Assembly: GCF_028769735.1 (NCBI RefSeq)
Contig: NC_088177.1
Span: 15,440,599 to 15,504,598, forward strand
Length of the DNA stretch: 64,000 bases
Direction: 5' to 3'
From: Zonotrichia leucophrys gambelii
Taxonomy: Eukaryota > Chordata > Aves > Passeriformes > Passerellidae
Shown here in pieces: positions 24,675 through 39,600 of this stretch (the stretch's first letter is position 1; every line of letters starts with the position of its first letter). The notes under the pieces were generated by a model. The model saw only the letters and a program-made list of their open reading frames with translations, ran no database searches and was not told the DNA's origin. The position numbers and the translations under genes were made by a program.

Positions 24675-27600
24675 GTAAAACAGCCTGAGTGGAACTGGGC
24701 TTCCTCCCCTATTCCTACACCTTTGACAAGATGTGTTTACAGGGTATACTTCATGTATGGGCACTTCTTGCTGAGTGGTGAGAGCTGTGTGTCTGAAAGT
24801 TGTGCATTGAGTGCTGTAGGCAGGCCTGGCCTGACGTGGAAATCTCAGGTGCAGCCCAGGTCTCCTTTTGTGGGTGGGTATGGGTGAGTGTGTGTGTGGA
24901 TGTGTGTGGTGATTTGGTGTCATCAGAACTGCTCGCTCGCTGGTGTGGCCTCTCAGACAGAAGGTTTAGAGAGTTTGGCACCCAAATAGCAACCACTAGC
25001 ACCCTGAGCATGGCCTTGGGCATTGTAACGATTTGCTACATTCTTAAAGATGGTATTTCCTTGCAGCTTTGAGAGTAGACTTGTTTGGAAGGTCAGTAAC
25101 TAAAATTCCTTGTGTCTGATGTGATTGCTACCCTCTGCTGTCTTCCTTCACCTCAAGACTCTGCTCTGTAGCTTGTGTACTTGAGAAAAGAATTCTGTCA
25201 ACGAGGTCCCTACACTCAGTGGCATGGATTATTTTTTTGTTTGTTTGAATTGAGATGAAGCTTAATCATACAACCTATGGGCTTTTTTGGCCATAGTGGC
25301 CTTAGGCCTGTCAAGTGACATTCAGACTGCGTGAGGAGGAAAGGAGAGGATGTCTCAGTATTGATGGGTAGTTCTAATCTGAATGTTTGTTTTTTCATCC
25401 CTGAGAAGCATCTCTTGCCTTTGAAAGTTCCTGTGGGCCTTCCTTGCTCCTCCTGTGGCATTCCTGAGGCTCACGCTGCATGTGTTGTAACGCAATAGGT
25501 GTGTCTGTGTGGGGAGTCGTTTCCTAGTGCCAAAGTGCTGTACAAGAGGAGAACAAACATTAATTCAGAGCTCTGCCAAAACGCTGTTGATACGAATGCT
25601 GCATCAGCATTTTCACAGTTAACAGTGATTGCAAAATTTCAGTTGGATTTAAAATTTGGCATGTAAGGCTTAGCTCCCAAAAGGAAAGGCAGTGTTTATG
25701 TTACAGGAGTGCCAAAAAAACTGTACTGGCTTTAGCCTTTTTTCGCTTCAAGAAGAAGTTTTGTAGGTGTGTGATCCATAGCATAAGACTGAGTTCTCTT
25801 TATGCTTCTGAGTAGAAGGGCAGAAGGAAACAAGGCGTATTTCTTTACATTTTTATTTACATATTTACATTTATAAGGCAACTGCACATCACTGGCAGTG
25901 ACTTGACAAGGGCTTTTACTGCAGACTGGGGAGACACTTCCACACTAGTGAGCCACATTCCAACCACACAGTTCTAGCTCTGCAGCTTACACTTAACGTG
26001 CTCTGTGGCTTCATGTCAAACACTTATAATCTATGAATTCATCTACTGTACAAGACGAGATCTCATCTTACTCCCCTGACCTTGTGGAAGTCTCCCTTGT
26101 AAAAGAACAAGCTGTGTATGAGATGGAGGCAGGATTTGAAAGGATTAATTGTGTAGATGCCCTGTATACATGGCTGCAGATTCAGGATTCAGAGAAAGGG
26201 GGTTCTCCTCACCTGAGGATGGAGGCACTCGAGGTGTACAACAGTGTGTGGCTGTGTGCTTTCACAGCTTCTCTCTAGGGTAGTGACTGCAGAAAATGCT
26301 CTGAAATCTGGGCAGACTACTCGTAGGATAATTTTCTGGCATCCAGCAGTGTACTGGGAGGTGGGCTCCAGGGGCACCTTTTGTGTAGGCTCAGCACTTT
26401 CTCTGCAAAACTGGGGGGATGAACCCTGGGGTAGTAATTGAAGGGAGTGGGATAGCAGTGAACTGGAAGAAAGGACAACTGCTCTGCCTTGTTCATTTTT
26501 TTTGGTATTGCACTACAGACCTTTACTACATCATTGTAAAACCACGTTTAAAAATGGAATGAGAGCATGGTTTGGCTTTAGGAAATATTTCTATCGCTAT
26601 TGTGATTAAGGGCACAAGATCAAAGGAGTCTGTGGTTGACTTATGCCTCACTTACGCATGTGGGGCCTCACTGAACTTGATGGGAACTGCACACATGCAA
26701 GCAAGAAGAATTTGCTTGTAATTAGTTTACTGTTGGCTTAAAGAGGCTGGATTTCACAAAGTTCTGCCTTGAACAGTTTTGTCTTCATTTTCTGCTTACG
26801 GCAGAAAATAAATAGCAGCAATGAGACCAAATTTTTTTTTTGTTTAAAATCTGCTAAACCAGAGTTTGCCTTTTGTAAAATCAGCCTTAGTGTGTTTTTG
26901 GTTCTGATGGCTTAAGGAATTTGCTACTCAGGGGGAATGACCTTAAACAACCAGGGAGGTAAGTTCCTGCAGGTCCAGAGACCGTTTTTCTGCACGTGTT
27001 AATACGTTCCAGAGTTGTCATTCTGCCTCATAGTTCAAGGTTTCTCCTTGCGGCTGGCAAGGAACAGCTGAATAAACTTCACTGTGAATTTAGAAAGCTT
27101 ACGTAATGGTTAGCTTTTTAATGTAAAGATTTGGGTATCTCTGGCTCCTCAAGCAGAGGGGAGTTGGATGCAAATTAAGATCAAATATGGTAGAATTGTC
27201 AGTGGTGAATTAGTGAGAATATTTTGTTTCAGAATGAGCACTGAAGTGTCTCAGAGGGCTGGAGCAGCCATTAGAGGCCTGTGAGAGCTGCAGACACTGG
27301 GCTGATTGGAAAGTGTGTACTCTTGGTAGGAGTATTTGCATAAAGCATTAATCTGACATAAAATCTTCTGAAGGCGTTCCAAAACTAATAAACATGCTGT
27401 CCTTAATCCATCCCATTGTTTCAGTGTTACACAGCTTTTCAAACACAGAGAGCACTTAATGTTTAAAGTTGGACTGGAGGAGGGATGAGTACAAGGCATG
27501 CCTCTGAACTCAGTGACCTCTGCAAAATTGAGTCAAGTTTGTAATTTGCATTTTAATTTTTCAGTCTTTGTCTCATTACCTGTAAAAGGCAAAAAAAAAT

Positions 27601-30600
27601 CCAGTTCAGTGGAATTAGAAAAACTAGCAATGAATTTTGTCTAGCTAGGTTTCTTCCTTTTCTTTTGCTGACTCACCAAAACAGTAGGGCTTGGTATTTA
27701 ATTATGTGGTTTCTGGTGGAGGAGTCTGTGAACCCCATCAGATGGAAATATACGCATCCTTCTCCTGCATGGTTCTGTGCTGCTCCATATCCTCTTTAAG
27801 GCTTCCAACAAACAGATTCTTTATTTTTAGGCATGCAATGCTTTGTATCTGCAGTATTATGCCTCCTGAAAAGGCAGAAAGCCATGATGCACTTCAATTC
27901 AGTAAGTCTGAATGTGACCTGAAAGAGAAACCAGGAAAAACAAGCAAATAAACATTTGGCTTTTCTCACATATTAGGATAAACAGCATTTGCCTACAACT
28001 ACCCAAAGCATTTTCAGTCATTTCAGCTCTTTGCAACCTTTCAGCACTTGGAGGGATAAAAAAAAATCTCAAATTATTTTGTAAGCATTAGCTGTATTAT
28101 TCATCCTTGGCAAAGTAATAGCTATCAGTGTTACAGAAATTAATGCCTGCTTTGGATGGTAATTATTTTAATCGGTGTTGTATTAACTTATATTGTATCT
28201 TTTTCCCCATTGTGTTTTTTTTCTGGAAAGACAGACATTGTGGAACAGCTGCTCCTGTCTAAGGGGTAATAGTTTGTTTTTTAAGTACCTGGTATTGTAC
28301 AAACATAGTAACCTGTTCAGGTTAAGCCCTTGTACATCTGATCTCTGTGAGATTTGGGATTTTTGTCTGCACAGAGACTAAAGGATCGGGCAACGTATCT
28401 AGTTCACCTGTTAAAAACAAGTTTGTGCTCTGACTAACATTTAGATGCCATAGGAAGTGCCTTACTGAGATCAGAGGCTTTTAGGCTAAACACAGGAAAA
28501 ATTGCTTCTGAAATATTAGGAGCAGCAGTTCTGTGTGAGGTTTCGCTAGAAATACTGCAAAGCTGTTGAAGAAGAATCTCAGGTCTTCTTAATACATGTG
28601 TTTTGTTTTCTCAACCTTCCTGGAGAGCAAGTGTTGCATTGGGCAAAATAAATGTTTGGTAGTTTGGTTGCCACCAAGCCCCATGGTGAAGGAGAGCGTG
28701 GCTGTGTGTTGTTCATGTGCTGTGGTAGCTTCCATCCTTCAGGGATGGAGCATGCAGCGATTTGCATGAGCTGCTGGCCTCTGCTTTAATTCACAGGTGA
28801 CCCTGCAGGGTGGCAGGGGTCAGGAGAGGAGTTCTTGTCCTTCTCCCAAGGGACAGCTGTGAGTGCAGACCTGCTGGTCTGTGGGAGCGGCAGGTTTGGT
28901 GTCTGAGGTCACACGCGTGCTGTGCCGCCAGGTGCGGGGTCAGGGATGGCACATCTCCATCAGCATGGACGTGCTGACTCTGCTGTGGAAACCAAGCTGC
29001 TCTGCAGTATTCACCAGCCTGGGACAGATGCAGGATATACTGTTGACACTGGCTCCAAAGCAGCTGTGCTCCTTTGCCAGAAGCCAAGCCTGTTCAAAGA
29101 AGCTTAATTTCTAAAAGTAAAAGAGTAGAAAGAGCTGTGGGCACTTGGTAAAAACACCTGTAGTATTCTCTTGGCCTCTTGTTGTTATGCCTCATTACAC
29201 GTTCTGGCTGCTCTTCAGCTGAGCAAAAAGTGAGAAAGCCTCTTCAAGCCCTGCTTGCTGTGGAAGGAGCTTGAAATAGCCTGTCCAGCATCTCAATTTG
29301 TGTCCCATGGCATTAATAATGTTGTGTCCATAGTGCTGACCATAGGCTTCTTGGACAGCAGTACTTTTAAGCTGATATAATTCACGACAGTATCACAACT
29401 TCTTATAGGCTTCTGAAGAGCATTGCAAAACCATTTGGAGCTTCAATTTCAGGCTTTTCCTCCCCCCTCAACTTCTTTATGAATCTTTTGCCAGCAGCAG
29501 AGGCACTAGAAATGTGTCCTGGCAGGCTCAGGAAAACATCCTTGAAACAAGTTACATTTGATTCATGTCTGAAGATAGTCTTCACAAACACGAGGGTGAG
29601 AAACATAGCTAAAAAAAGTTTAATCGTTTCTTAAACCATCACCTTCTACAGAATTTATTCTGTATTCACAAGGGAAAGCCATCTGTACCCACACTGTCAG
29701 GGTTGTTTTTTTTTTTTTTCCCCAAGTCCTGGGCATATTGCGTTTATAAAAATAGTCTTCCCTGTAAGCCAGGCTTTGGGAGCCAAACACTGTGAACATT
29801 CAGAGCTACTGTTTTATCCTGAGATTTAATTAGTGCTGGGATGAAGGAAAAGCAGTGCACATTGAGACAGTCTTACAATAATGTTTCACTTTATGAACCA
29901 GCTACATTCATATCTTTCCTCTTCCCAAAGAGGTTACCTGGTTTAGTAAGGGGGATAAACAAACTGAAGAAACCCCCCAGGGTTTAGCGTACAATTATAG
30001 ATGATTTTACTTGCTATCAAAATTCTTTATTATTTCAGGAGATGTACATTTACCAGCACAGTAGGTGAAATAGTGCCTGTGTGTTTGATTTGCAGCTAAC
30101 AGTTAATGAAGCAGCTGCCCAGCTGTGTGTGAAGGACAACGCCTTGCTGACCAGGAGGGATGAGCTCTTCGCCCTGGCCCGGCAGATCTCTCGCGAGGTC
30201 ACCTACAAGTACACCTACAGGACCACCAAGTAAGGCTTTCCTTAGCTCAGAGGGTCTGCACTTTTGGGGAACCAAGCAGGCTGACAGCATTTCTTCTGAA
30301 GCACTGGACACACGTCTTCTTGCTCTTCAGTTAGTCCCAAAGCTTATAGACTGATAAAATTCAGTTGTCTTGAATAACCGTTTTATTTGCTCTCTAGTTT
30401 TCGAAGTATTTTGAGGATAGTGCACATTAAGAGGCATCTGAGAGGCTGGTATTTCAAGCATTTGAGGCATTAGTGTGTTTTGAGGTGAATGTAAATTGGC
30501 GTAGTGGCCAGAGATGCTCAGTGCATCAATTTCCTTTTTTCCATACACAGATTTGGCTTGTTAGCCAAAAAGATAAGGTCAGGGGGAGTGGCTTACAAGC

Positions 30601-33600
30601 TTCCTTTAAAGGAACTGAAGCTGAGTCCTAATTTCAGTTGTTACTGTTCTGTCAAATGAACTGCCGTAATGAAATGGTGACAAAGGCTTAACAGCCTTTA
30701 AATACAATTAAAACCTTAGCATTAGCAAGTATGATTGAATATCTTGATACTTTCCTTAGATTTTTAAATGCTGATTCCCTTGCCTGTAATGTAATATCCT
30801 TTCAAAATACATTTTGCTATCCTTCTAGAAAGTTTTCCTTTGCTCCCCTTTCTTCCATAGAGATTCATATAAATACACAACCATCCTGGATAAGCAGTGC
30901 CAAGGGCATTTCTGTAATTCTCTGTGCTTTCCTTTCTCTCTGGAAGGAAGAATCCATGAGTGTTTTGATGCTTCTGAAAACAACACAAAATACTTGTGTT
31001 CCTCTTTACTTGAATGACTTCATTGCCATGTCAAATTGAACTGGAGGCTTTTTTTGTGCATCTTGTTCTTCCCTGATCTGTTTCTCTTGACTCCTTTTCA
31101 TTATAATTGGGGTTAATGTGCTGTTTACTGATCATGTATGTGTTTTCTCTTGTAGATCTAAATGTGGAGAAAGGGATGAGCTGTCACCAAAGAGAATCAA
31201 GATAGAGGTACAGTAATGTGACTTCTGTATTTTGACCTGTGTGTGCTGAAATTCAGTTTTGTTTTGAAGGGATCTGTCTTTTCTTAAATTTGTCAGAAAA
31301 ACATTTGATAGACAGTTGATGGGTATGAGAGAGAGAGGGTGGGAAAACATCACCAGTGTCTCTGTAAATGTAAGTGTTTGATGGAGAAACCTGTAGGAGC
31401 AGGGGTAAAGAGTAGGATTTGTTTTATGGTAAAGATACTCTCAGTGTTTTGCACTCAGAGTGAGTAGGAGGGGAGGAATGGGACTGACTGACTTCCTGTG
31501 GTGGAATAAGCTCAAGCACTGTAGGAGATGTCTTCCCATAAGGCCTGCTGCTTTTCAGTCAGCATGAGGTGGAGTTTGCCTAATTCACTGGAGTCAGCTG
31601 TTGATCATGTCCAGAATACAGAGTTCTGGATAAGGACTGACGGCAGAATATTAGCCATCTCTGACTGAGCCATAAATTAGGACACAGATCATATTGAAAA
31701 GTCAAAAACTATCTAAAAGGTGTATATCTCAACACAAAAGGTTGTGCCTGTAGATTTTAAATTACAGCTTTTGGTAATGAGTTTTGTGTCAAATGCATGT
31801 ATACATGGCTCATGTATACACTTGCACAAGATGTTGCTTAGGGAGATGATGGGAATTCCTTGTTAAGAGTGCAGGAGCAGCATGTATGTAGTTTACCTTT
31901 TTCTTCAGTTACCACTGCTGGAAGGTAAATTTGAGGCCTGTTAAAGTTACTTTTAACAAAAAAATAAAAAAGAAAAAATAAAACGTACATATATATACCT
32001 ATTACCTCATAAGAATAGCAGATCTTTCTTTATAATTTGTATTTTAAACAAATTACTGTTTCACCGTTACGTGGGTATCTAATTCATCCTTAGCATTGTG
32101 GGTGTTTTTTATTGTACTATCTACTCAAAAAGGTGTAGGTTAAATGTGTGTTAGAATATGAGCTAGATTTGTATGTGACACAGATAGGTGATGTATTCTC
32201 TAACTGTAGAGGAAAATTGCAACACATTCTGAAATGTGTTTCTCATATGCAATGCATTCTGTGATAAATGATGCACTGTATGTGGTAAGGCTTTAATTTT
32301 TTTTTCACTGCAGTGCTTTCACCTGTACAAAGGCTTTTCCTGTGAGGGAAACTCTGGTGAGAGCAGTTAGTTTTGAAAAGGTATAGAGAAGTTCATCTTC
32401 TTTGAAGTGAACTTATATGAAGTTCCATCAGTCCATATACAGTTGTAGTTTTGAGTTTCTGTAGTGCAAAATATACACGTGCAATGAGGATTCACTGGTA
32501 GCTTTGATAAGTCAGCAGTGTCGTTTTTGTGTGTCAGGATTTGCTTTTGACCTCTGCTTGTTCTTTGACCCACAAAAAAGAGCAGGGAAAAGCTGCATGA
32601 AATGATTTTATCCAGCTTCACCTTTATCCAACAGCCTTGACCACCCTATTGCAGGATGGTTGCTTGAGTCTCCTCCCTTTTGTTCAGTCCAGCCCTAATT
32701 TGCAAGAGCTGGTGGGGAGCTGCCACTCCTCTGCTTGAAGTAATATTTCAATGACTTGGATTTCAGCATTAGAAAGTTTTTCCTTCATTCAGTAATAATT
32801 GATGATGAGCAAGTGTCTAAAATGACACACTGCTAGGGAGGTGCTGTTTTTTACAGGATCTTCATTGAAAGAAAGCATAAAATAAAAACCCTGAAAAATA
32901 CAAGCTGAAACTCAAGGTTTTCTGGAGAGCAGGATATCTGGACAGCCTTAGGGGATGTGTAGTCTCCTATTTTCTGCATGGTGAAATCTTAAAAGTCTGG
33001 AATGCCTGCTTCTTTTATACCCTTTATAGTTCAATAATTCTGAGAAAGGATATTTACTTGGTTCTTGTTTTATTACCAGTTATATTATAAAATGCTTGTG
33101 AAAATTTCATGTCCTAATTGTACAAATGACTATTTCAGAAATAGGTAATTTTCCCAAAATAAGAAATTGAAAATTACATTGAATTAAATCTTCAATCTGA
33201 TAGCATAGCATTATTAATTTTGAAATTACTGATATTATTATCAGTAGAAATGTCTTTTTTCCTCACAACTTTGGGAGTGTTCTAAGGAGGAGAAAAGCAT
33301 TATTTCAGTGCATTTTAGATTTGAAGTACACCATAAATGTTGGGCTTTACTTCAATGAAATGTAAAAAAGATGCAGTGTGACGAATAGATCACTGCTGGT
33401 TTGGGTTACTGGTGCTTGCATTTTTTTTTAAAAAAAGTAAAAAGTCCTTTTTTTAGTAATATGTTCAGGGATTTTTTTGGTTATGTTTTGGTTTGGTTTT
33501 TTTTGGAAAGGTGAAAGTAAAACGGAAAATGGGAGCAAAAGCAGATTTTTCCTTCTGTTCTGGGTAAGAATTCCTTACACTGTTTTTGGAGTTGTAATGC

Positions 33601-36600
33601 CTCATTGTGGATCTGTTTGCTCACTATCATGAAAATACAGAAAGGACCTGACCGTGGGGTATATTTTTTGTTGTTATAACTAGTTCGTTACTGGTTTTCT
33701 TTTTTCCTTTTTTTTTTTGAGAAGAGTCATTTTACCTTTCTCTTTTAAGGCTGAACTCTGTATTTTGATTCACCATTCCTTTAACTATTAGTCATTAATG
33801 TCTCCGTGAAGCGTGGCCTAAAATTACTGGGACTTCAATTTGGAAAGACTTCACAGCCTGTTTGCATAGTGTAAAAGATTACTTAAAAAAAAGATGAGTT
33901 AATTTCCTGAAATATAATAACACTTAAAAAAGCCTCCAGAGAGGCTCTGAAGGTCATCCTTGAGCAGAGCCAGCAGAGAGCTGTGTGTGCAAGCTGCAGC
34001 TCTGTCAATCTGCAGCCACATTGTAAATTTATCCTTTTCATGAATATGAAACCCGCACAAGCATTACAAAGAAACAATGTGCCATGAATTACATCAAATT
34101 ACCTGTAAAAGCCTTTCTCTTCCCCTGTGAGCTCTCCCCCTCTTATTCGTTGAGTGGGTGGGTGAGCTGTGGGAGTGAAGTGTAAAGAGGAGAAGGGGAA
34201 AAAATTCCAGGCAAATGACAGACTAAAGGTGTGGAGGGAGCGAAAAAAGGAGTGGAGTGATTTGGTATTTGGGAGCAGATTATAAAAAAGGAGTTGTAAT
34301 TCCTAAATCTGCTCTGGACAGAAAGCAGGACAGGCAGATAGCGGTGGAAATGGCACATCCTCCTGTGAGCAAGGATCAATCCTGCTTGGGTGTGTTGTGT
34401 GGCAGGGGCACCCCTTATTTTGTCACCTTCTGTGACTCAGTGCCGGCACCACTCAAAGCAGTGAGCTGTTGTGGCAGCAGCTTAGAAAGCAAAATAAGTC
34501 ACAGGTACATCAGGCAGGAGTGGAGGAAGAGGCTCCTCATCGCTGTTGGGGTTGACAAAGTTCCCCTTCAGAGTCTGTGTGAACAGCCTAGAGAGGAAAA
34601 AAGGAGAGTTTTTAAAAATATTCTTGCTGTCTGTTGTTGGAAGAAATTATTTTGTATGTCTGTGTCTCCATTCATCTGAACAAGAGGGGTGGGAAGAGCT
34701 TTCAAAACCTCATTTCCCAAAGCTCAGTGGGAGTCAGGGGGCACAGGCAGCGAGACCTGATCGGAGGCTGCAAGGAAGCATCTTCCCTTGGTGCCTGTAT
34801 GGGTGGAGGAAGGGGAGAGAAAAGCCCCACCTCCACTGTTTCTGAGAAGGCTGAAAAGAAAACCAAAGTGTGGGATTTGTTTTTTTCACAAAAACAGCAA
34901 AAGCAGTAGAAGGTACTGTTTTCATAGGAAAAATGTCATTAGAGGGAGCGAAAAAGCACATGTGGGACTGGGAACATCTGCTGCACAAAACCACTTGGAA
35001 AACAACTAAGCAGCAGCATGGCAAAACAAAAATGCTGCAGTGCATGCAGGAGGACCTCAGGCAACCATGGGGCAGAGCAGCATGGTGCTTGGTCCAGCAT
35101 GCTCCTCATCCCTCGGGGCACTGGGGACAGGCACCAGTGGGAAGGTGATCCAGAAGGTGTCATCCTCCAGGAATTACCTGCCTGGCTGAGGGGGGACGGG
35201 CACAGCAGCAGGCAGCCAGAGCCACCTTTGGGAAACAGCCTGGTTGGTATAGGCAGGTGATCACAAATGTGTTGTGAAGAACTGTGTTACCTGTTTTGTT
35301 GCAAAAATAGGGTTTTGTGTGTTTAGCTTCTTATCTTCCTACACACAATCATTTTCCTCTCCCAAACAGATTCAGGTCTTAACTGTAGAAGTGGTCAGTG
35401 CTCATGGAAATGTGCTGCAAAGCCTTTGTTTTCAGCTTAGGCTAGAGGCTTTGTGGCAGTTAACCTGGCTGTGACGTTTTTGCATAGCTGTTGTGTTTAT
35501 TTGTTCTCTGAGGGAATACGTTAGGTGTTTTAAAGCAATATGCAGCATTCTGACAGATTTTAAGGTGTTTCCCTGAGCATAAAGAATAGATTTAATGGCA
35601 TTACATTGCACTGAGGTCCTGGCCATCTGCCTTGGGTCAGGCCCCTGCTGTGCAGGTCAGTGGGCAGCCTGCCCAGTGGAGGGAACCTTGTAGTCCTTCC
35701 CCTGTGTTTTTTCTGGAAGATCACTTCTATTTTCCTTGGGCTGTAACACTTTTGTCCATCTGTTGTCGAAAACGTAATTATTGACATGTACGTGTCTTTG
35801 GAATCTACAGGGCAAATCTGTCTAATTTAGTGTGGTTTTGAGACTGTGGTCTGTAGAACCTCAGTGACAGATGTCATTGTTCTCAGGCTTGGGTCTGTCT
35901 TAAGATCAATGACTTCCTCTCACATTTCCACAGAGCTACCTATACTGTGCTTTTGTAAACATTTCTGGATGTTCCTCTAGTGCACATGAGCTTTCCTTTT
36001 GTAACACCAAGATAGATAAACCTTTCATTTTGAACCTTTGCTTCAGTGATTGTTTTAATGGAGTCTGGCAGGCTTTCACAGGAACTTCATTTGCTTTATT
36101 GATACATATGCAAGCAGCAGAAGAGATTTGCATGTCATAAGAATTTCAGACTGGAAGAATTATTGAATCATGCTTTCTCATAGTCTGTAAATTTTCCACT
36201 GTACTTCTGAAATGGTGATATTTCATTTTGTGATACAAGTGTAGGTTCTGTGTGAAATATGTTGAATTTCAGGAGGCTTTTCTCAGTTTCACAAGGTTAG
36301 TGTATATCCTTGCCTACATGTAAACTTGATTCCTGAAAAGTGACAGAAACCATAGGCCTAAATCTGCCTGTCAAGGCTGAATGTAAAATAGTTCAGTGTG
36401 AGTAACAAGGCTATCTGGATTCACCTGAAACTTGAGAGAGATGAGATTTTCTGTGCCATTAGGTATATAGCAGTTGCTGTGGTTTATGCACAAACTTAAA
36501 TGAAGTGGATAGCGCAAACATGTAAATTGCAGTCCAGAATTTTCACAGAAGTTCAGGAATATGATTTTTAGGTTGTTTTTTTTTTCTTTTATGTGTACAT

Positions 36601-39600
36601 AGAAGGTAAAGAAAAAATAATATGTCCCTCTTGGTTTGGTTTCTTTTTATGCTCAATAGGATGGTTATCCTGATTTCCAGGACACAGTCCAGACGCTCTA
36701 TCAGCAAGACAAAATGCCACTTGCTTTGGCTAAAGGAAAGAGTGAAGACCCAACAGCTCTTAATTCCCAGGTAAACCAACTACACTATGTTGTGAATAAT
36801 ACAGGCTGTGTCTTTGTGCGTCGGTTTTGATGTTGTTGTTTTGATGACTAAATTAATTCACAGCAGTTTTAAAAGGCTACCTAGCTCGGCTGTGATTGCA
36901 TCACTCTTAATTTGGGTTTACCTCCCGAAATTGTTCTGTCACAGTACTACAGCTTTGCCCTTGTTAGTTCCAAGGAGGTAAGATGCAGCATAGTAGGCTT
37001 GAAAATCTGTGGTTGCCTGTTGGGAGCAAGTAGGGTAGTATTGGTACAGTCTGTGCTGTGTTACTTGCGTTATCCATTGCTATAAATGGAAAGCTCAAGT
37101 TTCTGAGGCGAGAGGAATAGAGTAGGCGATCTTGGAGTCCTCTCTGCTGACATGTCTTACAAGAAGAAAGGCCAATGTGTTTAGGAAATAAGCAAACCTC
37201 TGGATCTGAGAGGATAAATTGGCTTCCTAAACAGCACCTAGCCTGGTGGAAGTGCAGTGTTATTGAGCAGACAGAAAGCTTTGTATAAATGAAGACAGGT
37301 TGCCAATTTTTTCTTTGTCTTTTCTGTAGCATATCCTAGCCTCAAGGCAAAATACCCATCTCCTGCTGCCAGTTCTTGCCAAGGAGGGATTTCATGCTAA
37401 GTTGCAACAAATCTGTTTTGTATAGCTGATTTGGGGCAAATGTAATCACCAAATTTGCACATAAGATTACATTTAGGAGTTACCTTCTTGTTTTCTGAGA
37501 ATGGATGTGTTACCCTATCATTTACTTCCTTCTATTGCGAAGTAGTGCTCAGTCACACAAATCTGGGATACATCAAATGCAGTTACAGCACATGTTCTGA
37601 TGTCACAGAATAATTACATGAACTTGTTTTGTATATACAGTTTTTGTTGGTCGCTGCCACATAACAATGGACTACAGATTTAGTTCAAGCTTAAACATAT
37701 CTGCAACTCTGTAGGTTTTTTTGTGGTGATCAGAAGCATAATTGAAGTTTAAAATTCTGGTTTTATCCCAAGCAAACAACAAAGATGGCATGAATGAGAA
37801 ATATTTTATTCCTTTTAAAAAATTAATGTATAGTTCAAAAGTTGGTAAGAGGAGTGACAGAATAGCAAAGTTAAACCACACTTGTAAGTAAACTGAAAAT
37901 AGTTTCTCTTTTTACCTTCCTCCCAAGACAGGGCTGGAGCTCTCAGTGTTCTTCTGCAGACCCTGATGAGCTCTGAGCCAAATGATGTAAATGCTGGCCA
38001 TGCCTTACCCTGCTGTCAGGGTCACCATGGTGCTGGGGAAGCCCAGGGTTTGCTGGGTCTGTTGGGCTGTCATTGTACATGTTCAAATTACTGAACTATG
38101 CTGAGCAAGCAGCCTTTTGTGGGAAGTCAGGGCTTTCAGCATCTCCCATGAAAAGTGAAATGCTCTGCAATTAATAGATCTCTGTAGCAGTTGAAACAAT
38201 TACGGCATTACCTGGAAGGAAAATCAATTTTTCCTATCAATTGTACGTGTTAAGTTCGTGTACTTTCTGTTCTTATGTTCATTGTGGCTCTTCTAAATCA
38301 ACTTTCTTGACTTGTGATTTTCTTCTTATTTTTGCAAGAAGCTTATTTACATTCTCTCAAGAACAAGATTATAGTGAAAGTTAGAATTCTCTTGGCATTA
38401 AAGTCAATGACAAACATTCAGACGCCATTTCCTCCCACGTTGCACTGGATTGTTTAGCTCCACTCTCTAGAGGTGTATAGGTCTTGTTCTTCTTCTAGAC
38501 AGACATTTCACACCTTTATCCCCCACAAACATACTGTCATCCTACACTTTCAGAATGGCAGATTTTTAAGCTTGTGTAGTGCTGTTTCCTAAAATAAAGA
38601 TTCCAAGATGTCTGGTGAAATCTTGGCATAAGTTTTTAGCAGATGTTGCCATTGCTTTTGGAATACTTTCTGGAATACTTTGTGAAGGCATATATTTGAA
38701 CAGAGCTAACTGGATAATTAAAACATTCTTTTTTGCTTTTCTTGAGATTCTCTTCACGTAACCTGCAGTCCTAAAGTGCAGGAAGTGATTTTTGTGTGTT
38801 TTTGAAAAACAGAATTTAATGTTGCATTTCTGGGTAGATGAACTACAACAGCTTGCATTTTAAGTATTCTTGAGTGACTCAGATGTACATTATGAAAATC
38901 TCTATGGGTGCAAAAATATTTTGTTTGCTTCATAGTTTTGAAGAAACCGTAAAACACACATCTGTACATATGAGTCAACAAAAACCACTATCTAGGCTGT
39001 TAGTCTTTTCATCTGATCCTGTTTTTCCCCCTGTGTTTTGACTTGCTCTATGTATGTATATAGAGAGAAATCTTTTTTTGTTTCAATTGCAGTCGGAAAA
39101 GGTGATGGCAAAACAGATGGAGTTTCTCTGCAACCAGGCAGCGTTAGAGAGACGCCTTTCCACAGGGTGTTACAGGCAGAACTCAGAAGAGCACAGCCCC
39201 AATGGCATGTCATTAGATAATGCTGATGGACAAGGTATGGTAGCTCCCATAGCTCCCAGGCACGCGCTGCTGCCAGCACAGACATTTGATGTTATGCAAC
39301 CTCTGTCAGTGGTGGTGTTTATCTCATGCAGAACCCTGAGCACTGAATGGACAAGACAAGATCTCTCTCTGCCCTGAAGTGCTTACTGTGTAAATAATGC
39401 AATCAGATGCACACTGGGGTTCTGTTCTGTTCCTGTTGTGCATCTGGAACAGATGCTTTCCCCAGGGATAACGTGGGGAGGGCAGGAGGTTGGGTGCACT
39501 GCTGTTACTGACAGCAGGACTTTGCTCTAGCTTTATCCTCAGTTTTGAAAACAGAGCATAGTGTTGCATTTCATTCGTGTTCTTGCTTTGAGAAGTTGGA